Shown here: positions 37,902-51,000 of the stretch, in pieces
Layout of the letters: each line of letters opens with the position of its first letter
How positions within the stretch are numbered: position 1 is the first letter of the stretch
Assembly: GCA_012064415.1 (NCBI GenBank)
Contig: SSNU01000094.1
Span: 236,935-300,934 of the forward strand
Length of the DNA: 64,000 nt
Direction: 5' to 3'
Source of the DNA: Gyrodactylus bullatarudis
Lineage: Eukaryota; Platyhelminthes; Monogenea; Gyrodactylidea; Gyrodactylidae
The notes under the pieces: generated by a model
Database searches by the model: none
The model's input: only the letters and a program-made list of their open reading frames with translations
What the model was told of the DNA's origin: nothing
Translations under genes and position numbers: made by a program

Positions 37902-38405
37902 TCATTGGCTAAAATACTTCGTGATTTTGTTGGTTTGTATTATTGTGTCCGAGTTTCGGTTTCTTTTTCTTGTTTCCTCTGGTTGACTGTTAGTTTCAAC
38001 GACTGCTCTATTTCCGTTTCTCTTATTTGACCAATTTAGACCTAACGTCTTGACAAGTTTCTTTTGCTTGCATAAGATTGGGTTCTCTCTTTTAATAAAG
38101 AAAGCTTCTGCAGTTTTTAATGTGTTGACATTCCTCCCATTTTGTCTATAGAGAATATAAAAGTTTGCTGGGGAGGCTTTTTTGTCACATACCTTGAGAT
38201 GATCCCTCACTGCTGTGTTTCCAGTATAGAGATGTTCATCTATTCTATCCTCGAGTCTCCTCGTAGTGTGACCAATGTACTGGACACTGGAATTTGTACA
38301 CAGCATAAGAAGACTTATTATAATCCAAGAGATCCTTAGATTCATTCGTAAACATTTTATTAGTCTTGAAAATATATCTGATTTTCTTTCTTGGAAAAGT
38401 TGTTT
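37902..38405 (-). pseudogene. Penelope-like retroelement fragment with GIY-YIG endonuclease
   Basis: The minus-strand frame from 38345 reads VQYIGHTTRRLEDRIDEHL, then AVRDHLKVC and a Lys/Asn-rich tail ending at 37902. YIGxTxRxLxxRIxEH is the hallmark of the GIY-YIG nuclease of Penelope-like elements. The preceding VYKFQC, which should be in frame, lies in another frame just upstream, so one frameshift breaks the domain. Further upstream the words QLFQERKSDIFSRL continue the similarity for about 20 codons. No reverse transcriptase was seen. It starts 86 bases from the hAT end. Confidence 0.65.
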
Positions 38406-39060
38406 GGAATAACTCGTTTACTTACCGTTTGGTCAATTGACAGATGATATTAAAAATCATTTCAACACAATAATTTCAGTTCATTGGAGGAAATGTTTCT
38501 AACTTGTTTGACCGTAACATTCATTCTTGCTGAAACATTTCTTTCATCTTGTAGCATCTCATGTATTTGAATATTTTGCAAGCCTTTAATCGTTTCGCGT
38601 ATGTCATGTTCGGATATTGAAAAGAAGTCAAAAATTAATGCTATAATTAGTCCTAACTTTTAGTCTGCAATAGATTCATCTAAAGCTAGTTAATATGAAG
38701 ATGAGAATTTATGGTTTTTACAAAATTCTCAATTTTTTCATCAAGAAATCGAATTTGATCAAGATTTTATGGAATCTAGATCATGAGGCCCTCTTTCACG
38801 ACATGGAGAAACAATTTTTAGGGAAAATACGGCAAATTTGAAATCTTGAAGTAGCGCCATATTCCCATTTTTTTAGACTTTGAGTTAAATTTTTTTGTTG
38901 ATTTCAATGTGAGAGAGAGATCAAAAATTGATTTGATTGCACAATATACTATATTATATTATTTTCATAACTACTAGTTAGTAGGGGATAAAAGTTTTGC
39001 ATTCAAAAAATATTCAAAACTCTACTTGCAAGTATATACAATAATTATTTTATTTTTTAG
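38406..39060. other. Spacer or intron before the next gene
   Basis: It contains foldback-family sequence from about 38685 (CTAGTTAATATGAAGATGAG) to about 38950 in one-ended form. It ends in the acceptor of the exon at 39061. The missing upstream exons of that gene could lie here but none was recognised. Confidence 0.4.
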
Positions 39061-42000
39061 TTGTGGGAATCAGGTTTTTCAATCACCGACTCGTATGCAG
39101 ACAATTCTTTCAACGGAGATAGATACAACATGACCTTATTCAATCTTCTTTCTCACAAACCTGATACATTCTCCAGTATCGCTCATAATTCAGAGATGGG
39201 CAATAGTATGATTAAGGATTTAACCACTGCCAAATCATGCTCAGATGGACCAACTGTACTGTAAGTTCTACTTTTTCTTATTTTTTTTCTCACCTGAAAT
39301 TTTAAACTTAATAATCTTCCCAGAAACATGAATAACCTCTGGCGAGAGCCATATTCAGATATTGAATTTGTTGATTTGATCAAATCATGGGAAGTGTTAC
39401 TCAAACATCGAGGTTGCTCTCCTCTATTCAATATGGGTGTCCATGGATTTTTACAAGTGAGTCCTATTTTATTATTCTACAAATAGCATAGAGTAGTTAT
39501 AACTTTAAAATTTATTGGCTATAAATAAATTTTTTAAATTAAATTAAATTTCTGACATCAACATACAATTCCAACGGCATTTCAATAATCTTTTTATGAA
39601 TATTAGAGTAATACGAAATTTTATTTCCCCCCAACAATGTTCAATGTTTTAACCGAAAAACTACATCTTTGAAAGTCAAAATGAAAACTTTTGCATGTTC
39701 TGACATTCTGTCTTGCTAAAATACCCATTCTTTTTAATTTCCTATTTAAAAGGAGCTAATTGGTCTTTTAATAAATTCCGATATGAAACTGAATTCAGCT
39801 TCTCATTTACAATAGGCAAATTGCCAGTTCCAATATTTGAGATACTTCCCCAGACCATGACACAATCACCTCCAAAGCCACGTTTAACAAAGGAGCCAAC
39901 TCGAAATTAAAAATTTTTCCAAAATATTTTTTTCGAATTGTTTTTCCTTAAATAGGTGAAAGTGTTCCTTTTGAAACGGTTTCCAAAAGCTCTTCAGAAA
40001 ATTTCAAGACCTTGGTGAAAAAATATTTTATTCAAAAATCTTAATTTTTTCGTTTCTTCAAGTAGGATTCGTTAAAAGTCTTCAAGAATTCAATCTAAAA
40101 CTAATTGACATGAAATTGAGAATCAATGGTGGGACTGTCGGAAATTTGATTGTGATATTCTGCTTTCTTGTCTAATTCTTATCATAAAAAACATCTTTTG
40201 GCCACACTCCCACTTTCAAATCAATAAAAATTTTGAGTTCAAAATTCGAAAAAATGGGAGTTTGGCGCCAAATCGAAATTTGAAAAATGACTATATTTTC
40301 ACTAAAAGAATTTTTTTCTGGTAAAAGTAAGCAACTTGATCAGGATTCCAATTAATCTTCAAAAAAACTTGGATTCTTGATCAAAATATCATAGATTCCC
40401 AACTTCATATTAACCAACTTTAGTTTTTGTATATCAGAACAAACTCGAAAACATTTGCTTTTATGGGAAAAATTGCTTAGTTTCCTATTATGAGATTAAG
40501 ACTGGGTAAAGTTGAAAAATCTGGCTTTCTCTAACTATCACTTAATGTGAGTGAATATCATTAATCAGATTCTAGATTGATTAGTTCCCAGTTACCTATT
40601 TGCTGCAAAAACTCTTCATATTCATCGAATTGCAAAATCAGCTGCTCTAAAGTTACTTCTCTTTAAGATGTATGCAAGACCAACAGTTGAATATTGCTCT
40701 AGTGTATGGTCTCCATCAAAAATTTCAATTTCCTTTGTTCTTGACTAAATTCAAAAGAGATTTCTTAAGTTGGTAAACATCCCTTCTAGTGGACTTCAGA
40801 AAATCAAATTGCTTCGACATAGACGGTATTATAAGTGTTTGAAGATTGCTAAAGAAAACATATCTACTTTTTGGAATGCTAAAACTTGTACTAGAGTTTT
40901 GAGAAATAACCATCCTAAATTGGTAAGACCGTTAAACAATCCACTCAAATCTCTTTATTTTTTTGATAGACTACCAAATCTCTTTAATGAAGTGATAATG
41001 AAAAATAACTCTTTCAATATAAAAGATTTGTACAATTTTATAAAATATTTGTGACATAATATGATAATAAAGTTTATTATTATTATTATTATAGTTCATT
41101 AGCGTTTGTACTTCTTTGTTATCAAGAAGAGGCCTGGAGAGATAAAATCATTGAAACTGTGATTATCCTCGCCCATATTTCCCTGTAGAATTCAGTGATT
41201 ATTTGATTCCATAAATAAAACTGAAATGTCATTGCCATTGTTTCCATGGCTTCACATTCATTCTCATGATATAAACAAACTGGAAAATGGATTCTAATTT
41301 TTCTAATTGAAATTTATGGATCTGTTCAAATCTTTTAACAGGACTTCACATTCTTACCTAGGGATTTTATTCAAAATTCTTATAAAGAACATGTCATGTT
41401 TTCTTGAATTTTCGCTTCAAATCAATAAAATCAAAAGTACACTTGTGAAAAGTCACCAGAGGATTTAATATGCCGAGAAGGATAGTAAAAACTTATTCTT
41501 CTAGGACGAGTAATCATGAAATTATTCAGAAATGTTACAAGAATAAATCCCAAAATCTACACTAATCAAATTCTATCGACGAATTAAAAGCTACACATTT
41601 TTTCACAAGGTATGGAAGGCTTTCATGAGAATTTATTTTCATTCTATTGATCATGAAGAAAGAGCTCTCTCTCTCTTGCATTTCACAAGGTTTTTTCGCT
41701 TCTCTGCTTAGTAAACATTGATCGAGCTATTCTCAAGAACGAAGATCAACCAAAGTCAATTGTTGTTTGCTCTTTCAACCTAATTTAAATTCAATCAAAA
41801 GAATTTACATCAATTGTTACGTTGATTCCTTGAAAGTATTTAAACCATTTGACTGTATCTTCATAATCTTATTCCAATTTATCTGTGCTCATTTATTTAT
41901 TGATTAGAACTCGGAAGAATGCATTGGTTACTACAACAATTAAATGAATTAAGTTCGTTGACTATCTCTTACCAAGTATCGGGTTCAAGTCCTCATGTAA

Positions 42001-45000
42001 CTAGGAAAAAGACTGAGCCAAAAGTAATGAGTCATTACTAATGAGACTAGATAAAAAAACCTAAACGGATGAATCAAAACACATCTTACAATGAATTAGC
42101 TGTCGTTTGATCTTGTCACTTTTTAGATAATTTTGTAGATACATGAAAAGATGAAAATTCGATGGAGCAAGATCGGGACTACATGATATGAAATTCTCTT
42201 CTTTAAAAATCTTTTTCACATTCTCTCAAAGATTGTGGATTGTCCTGTAGAAATAAAACAAAAAATTTTTTCAGCATTGACTGTCTAGTCATAATTAATG
42301 CACCAAATTTGCTACTCGATGCTACTTTTTTTCGAAAAATTCGATCAATTTCAAGCCGATTTCAAACTTAGTACAGTTCTTTTTATTCTGATTGCTTAAC
42401 GGGTATACAGCTATTCTCGATGAATTTGGACCCGTCATTATGAAATGATCTTGGATCACCCTAGTTTATCAATTTTCAAGAAGTAAAAATGATCCAAAAA
42501 TAGGAAGTAGACTTTCGCACGTAAATAGAGCGTTTTTTCAAAAAAATGAATAAGAGTTAATATTTTCTTTGACTGATGATGATTCTGAAAAATTACGTTT
42601 GATTCCTCTCAGACCTTGAAATCAACAAAAATTTTCAACTCAAAGTTTAAAATTCGCGCCATCTCGAATTTTAAAATGTCTCTAAAATTTTCCAAAAAAA
42701 CCTTTTTTCAAAATTTTTTTCTCAAATCAGTAAGTTTACATTTTGAACCAGTTACTAAAAAATCTTTCAAAAATTTCAATACCTTGATGAAAAAAGGAGA
42801 TATTTTGTAAAAATCATGAATTCCCAAATTCATCGAGAATAGCTATGTATTAACTATGAGTTCATTGGTTCTATTTACCCTCTATGATGACTCATCATTG
42901 ATGAGGGAATATTTTCCATGTCCATATATGGATATATAAGCAGGAATCTGATATCAGGGATCTATGTCATTGGTCAATACCGCGTGCAAGTATACTGCGT
43001 TATTTATTAAAAAAAAACCAGTTTGTTTTGATTTCATTCATTGGCTGTCAATAATTCGTAAATAATTCAATATAATATCCATGCTATACTTGTTATCAAT
43101 CAAATTTGCCCATCTCTTTCCATCTACTTTTAGCAATTTTGTGTTTTAGTCATCATCTAAAAGTGAATAATACTTTTAATTGTTCAATGAAACCTGTCAT
43201 CATTACCTTTTTGGCAAATCGATTTTAACCCGGTTCTATTGACTCATTATAATTTTATAAGAGTAAAATTAACATATTTTTTTACTCAATTCAGTTGAAC
43301 GATAAATGAAGAAACTAATTCTTTTTTAATTCAATCAACATTTTCATTGGTTAACCTTGGTGGATTTTCATCATACTTTCTCAATGACATAAAACGATAC
43401 TTTCATGAAATTCTTGAAATTGGGTCAATTATTTCAACTAATAACATGACATGTATCCCTTATCTGTGTCAGGAAACGTTATTTTTTTCCTGTGATAGTT
43501 TTTTTCTCTTCAACTTACATCACATGAATAAAGAATGAGCACTTTTGTGTTGTTAACTGGAAAATTCTTACAAAGATGTTATTCCTCATTAAAAATTAAA
43601 ACAGTTTTAAAAATAATTCATATCAGAACTATTGACTGTACAATGTATATTTCTTAACCCTTTCGGTTTTTGAACCTTCATAACTCTACCAGTTTGATAG
43701 ATTTCTGTATCAATTAAAGTTTAAATTGAAGCCCACAATGTGAACTTGCATTAGTAATATTTTTGGCCAAATAACTTGGTATCTTCATAGCTAAATTTTG
43801 GTTTTTATAAAATTTGTGAAATAGTCTCGGCACCGAAAGGGTTAATTAGGTGGACTTTTTAATTAAAATTTAATTTTAGTCTAAAAATGTATTTTAAAAA
43901 ACCGTTTTCCTGATATGAGATATCAATTAATTGTAGAATGTCACCCAAGCTGTTGTTCTCAAAAATCATCATTATCAAGTAAAAATTTCAGATATTTTGT
44001 TAGCTGATTTCTCCAATTATACTGTAATACAACTTAGGCTTAGAAGAGAGCTGAAATCAATTACCCTTATCAACTCGTCCCCTATAGTAAGCTCTAACCG
44101 CCAAGGACTATGCTATAATAGATACGCTATAGATAGATAGCATAACACATTTATTGTTAAATAAACTACTTATTATTAGGTGCATAAAGTAGCAAGAGTC
44201 TTGAAAATATCTTTTGCATTTCTTGAAATTTCAAAGGAACTACCATCGTTTTACTCTGAAATTATCATAAAATCATGAATTTTGTCGTTTGTGTATTCTC
44301 TTACTAGTGTAGCAAAGAGATTCTTTAAGCATTTCTTATTCCATATTCTCAGGATTCTCATGGAGGGACCCACTCTGATTACAATAATATTGATATATAA
44401 TTCTCCCTTTATCCACAGGCCTGTGCTGTAATCACTCTCATCTGGATACTAAATTCATAATTAACATTATTATGAAATTTATTTTAACAATAGGTTTTTC
44501 TATAGCAGTATATTAAAAGTTAAAATTACACATTTCGAGGTATATGAAACGCAGTATTATATTATTCATGACTGATTATAATCTTTTCGATATCTGTATT
44601 ACGTTGTATAGAATTTATTTTTTCACATTTTCTCAATACTTTATCACTTTTACGCATTAATGGTAGTTGAAAATCTCCAAGAATTAAATTTTCACGCCAA
44701 AAAATGTTCCATCTCTCAAAAGTTCTTATTCATCAACCCCGTCAAAGTGGAATATGTATTTTTTATGTTATCTTTTTATCAAATCTTACTTTTCAAGCAG
44801 TACACATTTGACATTTTCACTCTTGCACTTTTAAAGGAATTTAGAGACCTTTTGGCGTTATTTTTCTCTTCGATAATACTCTTCTTTTTTCATTACATGC
44901 TTATTCTAAGAAATGTTTTTAATAAATGTAACACAATAATTATAATTATAACAAGGTGATTTCATTAAATTCATCGATTTCAAAATTAAAACCCTGAACT

Positions 45001-48000
45001 TGACCTTAAAAAACTAGCTTAAATGAATGTTTTTGGTTGATGAAGAAGAAGAATAATAATATACACAAGAACTATTTGATCCAATCAATATCACATGCCG
45101 TATCTCCTAGAATGAGAAAATCATTTTTTTTGTGTCTTTCTAATCCATAATAACTAATAATTCATTCGTGATAAGAAAAAGATTCTCTCGATTCTAATCT
45201 CGTTGATTATCTGATTCTTTCGATAATCTCCACTGCAAACTCTATGAAATTCCTTTTACTGAAATTGGAAAAAAAAGATTTATCATTCCTCTTTCTTCTC
45301 ATGAATTCCTGATAAGATCTTCATTGTTAATGGAATCCTGTCAATGAGACTCTTTGATTGGCTTAATTTAACCCGTCAGACTTTTAATCCATCTCTTAGG
45401 TAAACACTAATCAATGTTTGCAAATAAATAAACCTGTTTTAATATTTATTTATTTTACAATATAAAAATTTTAATAGCCACTCAGATTTATGAGATGTTC
45501 TATTAAATCAAAATAATCTAAGCGCAACAATTTTTTTGTTAAAATTTTAATTAATAAAAATAAACTGAGATTTTTTTGATTTCAAAATCAACTATCATTA
45601 AAATAAAGACTATATAAAAGAGGTATCTTTTGAAAAGCGTGATATGCGATAAATGGTTTTATAGCCAGAATAAGTCCTATTTGAGAATTTTTTGTTGATT
45701 TCGGGGGAACCGATTGAGAACTTTCGGTTCCTGGTTAGAATGTTAAGAATTTTAATCCGAGAACCTAGAATCATAATAGTTTTCTCAAATCTCTCATGGT
45801 CATTAGAGAAAGTCGAATTTTTTCAACTTTCCTCATTTTGAAGATAATCTTAAATTTACTATTTTTTCCTTTAAATTTTTCGTGAGGTTCGTCAATATTA
45901 GTTAAAATTGCTTTTCATCTACTTGTTAGTAGATAGGAAATTCAATAGAAAATCCACTTTATTACATTAGATCAAAAGAATCCTTATTAAATAGAATTCC
46001 CATTAGAATCTCATTTAGAATCGTTTTATATCAATCTTTTACTCGATTGGATTTCTTATTGTTTCGATAGGGTTAATTTACAAAATCTAGAAATCACTCA
46101 AATATAAAAGTTGTAAAATGTGGGAATTTGATATTATGACTTTTCATAGAACTTTTTATTCTCAAATATTGCTTCTCCTCATAAGTGTCCTGATTTTATA
46201 GTCATCAACGAGTTCATAACTAGGTCATAAATCCTAATCTTTATATTAACTTTTGCTATTCAATGAATTCTCACATCGGGAAATCTTTGAAGGAAATCTC
46301 TGGCTTATAACGTAACACAATTAAGAAAGAATATCCAAGGCAAGAACAGAGTTATACAGAAATTAGTTCCAGCTCTTTCTTGATCAAATAATCGCTTATT
46401 TTCAATTTTTATCGTCGAAAATTCTCTCTTTCGATTATAGAATTGATTTAATTTCAAAATATAATATCTATTTCCATAAATTATTTATTCATATCGATTT
46501 GATGTTTTTAACTTATAATTCATATATATTTATAAATCAAAGAAACTACATATTTCTCTTTTGATGAATTAAATTAAATAGATTTAATTTGATTAATGAA
46601 TTATCGATAGAAATCTTGAGGATTAATGGTTTGAGTAGAATTTCTATTATTCTTTTCATCTAGAAAATGCCATGTATCATTAAATCTAGATATTTATGCA
46701 TCTATTCTTAGGCAATAATCTATTCAATCGGTTCAATTCGTCTATCTACTGGACATGTAGCCCTCTGGATTAGACCAGAATATCTACATCGGGGCTTGAC
46801 TCTACGCAACGTTATGCTGGCGCCCTCCTTCGTTTATGCCAACATGGGTTTCTTCTTCGATATGAACGAATCAACTGGAGCGCATGTGACAAAACTTTTC
46901 ATCGAAAGGAAGAAAGAAATCGTCCACAGGCCATTGTCAAAGGGTTTTCTCCTGGCCAGCTCATATGAGATTGATGCAATGCTCGAGGAAAAGATTTATG
47001 TCCAACCATCTGTTGGTCCATTGGAGGCTGATTTTATCAGTGGGAAGAAGTTTGAGTCAAAAGCCATTGGAATTTACGCTTGTTCAGCCACTTGTGGACC
47101 CATACAAGAAGTAGAGTGAGTTTGATCTTTTTTTGCATTTGTTTCTAAATTCTGATGAAAACATTGGATGGGGATTTTTTCTACTTGTCATTCATTTGCA
47201 ACAAGTTTCCATCTCTTCTAACTTGTCTATCTGTCAAAACAAATTTTCCCTCTCAAACTTTAAAATACGAACAAACAAGAGGAAATATAGTACTAAAATT
47301 AACAAAAAAGTTTATATTCCGTCCTGAAATGAGACTACTCCTGAATATTATGACAGCTGTATTTCCTTAATCCTCTCTAATTTCAAAAGGGTTTCCTGTC
47401 TATTTTTTTAACTCGAATTAATCTTATAATTCTGCCTAATTCTATCCAGAAATGAGATGTTTTCCACTTGCTGCATTGCATGCTATTCTATACTAATTTC
47501 GGTTCGGCAAATTAGTAATTTTTCTTACTGTTTCGAATTTCGTGTTTTATTAAATCTTCAATAGCTATAGTCAACCATCCAGATTCGAAGAAATCGTTTT
47601 CAAATGGTCATAAAATACATCATCACTATTAAAACACATTCATCTTCTCTTCTATAGTAGGAAGGCAATTTTTTTATCCGTATGACTAACAAAGGACTCT
47701 TCTTTGTGCACTGGGAATTTGAGACAAATAAATTTCTCGTATTGATAAATATTTAATAAAATAAAATTCCTTATTCACCATATGATACACGAGAAAGGTT
47801 CGTGAGATTCACCCTAAATAAATAAGGGTTATTGGTTATTAAAAATATTCCATAATCTTCTCATTTATGCTAGAAAAATCTGAAAAATCCCTAAAGTCTC
47901 AAAGATTATTAAAATATACGAAGTTACAAATTTATTTGAAACCAAAAAGATAAAAATTTTAATAATTTCCAACTCTAAGTTTCATCCCAAAAGGTTTTCA

Positions 48001-51000
48001 TTTCTCCCTGGGCGGAAATCAGATGTGATACAATTATAAAGCACTCTTTGATTTGTAATTAGATTTCTTTATTTCTTTCTTTATCACCACCCACTGGAAA
48101 CACTGTAAATCTTTCTCGATTTAATTCAATAAAAATTAAGTCTTAACTACTAATATACACACACAAAAAATCTCCCTATTTTTCTTAATGAATCTTGTTT
48201 TATTCGAAGTATAATACTGGTTTGGCTATTCATAGTCTCGAATCGAAACAAAAAGCCTCCTTTCCTTTCTCTTCTGGTAACTGGATTAGATTTATACCCC
48301 AATCATAATTTTCCCCGTTCTCCAAATGAAAGGAAGAAGGTGCAACTTTATTTTCATCCTTTAAACTATTTCTTTTCATTGATTTTTCTGCATAATTCCA
48401 TGCAAATAGCGATATATTTCATTGATCAAAGATTAAACCATTCATGTAAGATGTATTCCTTGTGATTTTTCTCTCTTTTACGATCATTAATTTTTACATG
48501 AAATAGTAAACTGAGTACTTTTTGACCCTTGTCAGGTGCAACCTTAAAAAATAGGTTCTTTGTATACTTGCATTGACCATTGAACTGCCTGATGAACTCT
48601 TTCAGAAACCCTTTTTCAACTTGAACTTTTAATAGTTGTATGATCATCTCCAATTATTCCGTTCCAACTACATGGGTAATGCTATAGTACAGGTGGGATA
48701 TAGTAGATAATCTAATTATTCATTCAAAAAATTGAATGCGATGAATTTTTTGTGTAATCCAGATCATATATTATTCAGTTTCAAGAAAAATAGGAAATTT
48801 TTTTCAGATTTCGAGTTCATGCGAAATTTCTTTGATCTTTATTGATTTCAAAGGTTTCTCTAAATAAAATTTTGACAAGAAAATTAAATTTTGTTATCCA
48901 TTACACTGCTCGGAACAGGTTATAGATATTTAACCAAATTCACACAAAATGTACAGAATTTCACGCTGATTCCAAATATACTAATTTCAATATATGTTTC
49001 CCCAAAAAATTGAGAGATAATAGCCCTCGAATTTTTTTATTTATTTTTGTTGTCATGGTATTTTCAATGGGTCCTAATTTGACTTCCTCGCAAGATATCA
49101 CAGTAGGAAATATATCATAGTAGTAGATAGATAGTAGATGAAGAAAACTATAACATATCAAAAATTCAAAACAATTAGAAAAATAGTAAAAAAGTTATAA
49201 GACTTTAAAGGTTAAAAATCAATAAGAAATGTTAATTTTATTGTAACTAAATTTCGCTTTAAATTCGAATAAAATTTTGTGCAGGCTTATGATTCCTGAT
49301 TAAAGCATTTGCGGAAAATAAGATGTAATAATCATTAGCACACATAATTTTATAACTTGTGTATTAGAATTTTTAAGTGGTCGATTTGACCCCTCAAAAC
49401 ATGCTTTTTCGATGGAGTTTGACTCAGTGTACAAGAAAAAAGGGGGACCACTAAACAAAAATTTAAAAAATTACACAAAAGTATCATTATAAAAGTATCA
49501 GTATAAAATTACGTGTATTAATGATTGTTACATCAACAGAGAGCCGAGAAATTACTTATTCTCCGCAAATGCTTTAATCAGGAATCATAAGCCTGCACAA
49601 AATTTTATTCGAATTTAAAGCGAAATTTAGTTACAAAAAAATAAACATTTCTTATTGATTTTTAACCTTTAAAGTCTTATAGCTTTTTTACTATTATTCT
49701 TATTGTTTTGAATTTTTGATATGTTATAGTTTTCTTCATCTATTATTATCTCTCAATTTTTTCGGGAAACATATATTGAAATTAGTATATTTGGAATTGG
49801 CGCGAAACTCTGTACATCATGTGTGAATTTGGTTAAATCTCTATCAAAAAGTTGAAAAATCTCCGAGCAGTGTTATCGTCAGGGAGATAAATTTCTGAAA
49901 AAATTGGGTTTTTTTGTAAAAATCATAGATTCCCTACTTCATATCAGCCAACTTTTTTCATTAAGTTTCCTCTGAATTATTATAACACAGTAAGATAATC
50001 CTTCCTTTTACCTGTATCAGGTTATTCATTCGGAAAGAAATGGATTATTGCCCACCAAACTAATATGCCTCTGTGGAGTATCGATTTTTAATTTTCCTGT
50101 CTTTCTCTCTGTTACTTCTTTCTTTGTGAATCAGCCCATTGAATATTTATTTTGCAATATTGGTGACTTGGACCTTCCCATTTGCAGATATGGTGACAGT
50201 GGTAGGCCAAAATACAATTTTGGTTACTTATTTACATTGGATTTGAGGACCCCTAAAATTTAATTCATTTTTGGTTCCCTTTTATAATACAAAATTTTGA
50301 ATATTGCATTTATGGTTAATTTTTCCTGTGTCAAAATTTAATAATTGCAGTCACGGTTAGTCCTCCCTATACTGAATGATATTTATTTTGCAATTATGGT
50401 TGCAATCTTGTAAAATATTTCTTTGATGGCTGTTCAAGTTTATTCATGTGTTTTTATTTATGTTTACTCGAATTTAAATTGAGTTAATTTTCCTAATCAA
50501 TTCAAAATATCATGAATTATTAAAGAAGAACCATATTCTACTTAAAAGTAGTGGGCTTGGTTTTTGATTTACAAAGGGAAAAATGTTTAACTTGATTGAA
50601 TCGACTTCACCAAATTCGACGCATTACAAATCAGCACTTAGGAATAGCCCTGAATAAAAACACATATGAATAAACTTGAACAGTCATCAAAGAAAGATTT
50701 TACAAGATTGCAACCATAATTGTAAAATAAATATCATTCAGTATAGGGAGGACTAACCGTGACTGCAATTATTAAATTTTGACACAGGAAAAATTAACCA
50801 TAAATGCAATATTCAAAATTTTGTATTATAAAAGGGAACCAAAAGTGAATTAAATTTTAGGGGTCCACCATATTTTGGCCTACCACTGTTACCCTATCTG
50901 CAAATGGGAAGGTCCAAGTCACCAATTTTGCAAATACCCCTATTTATTTTTCTTGCGTAATTTTTAGAAGAAAAACATTAATATTCTCTATATGAATACT

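Larger units (their letters stand above)
39457..46711 (+). other. 7.3-kb intron rich in transposon remains
   Basis: It holds a foldback copy (40101-40422), a LINE 3' fragment (40596-41093), a foldback variant with a different 20-bp end (42409-42844) and a complete piggyBac-like MITE (43658-43841). The rest is AT-rich without recognised exons; open frames of 60-100 codons here are hydrophobic chance frames. Confidence 0.5.

Noticed and set aside
41980..42000. Possible tRNA B box (GGTTCAAGTCC)
   Set aside because: The T-stem does not pair and no A box or acceptor stem is found upstream.
44660..44959. Hydrophobic 99-codon frame in the 7.3-kb intron
   Set aside because: T-rich chance frame with no fitting splice sites and no recognisable motif.
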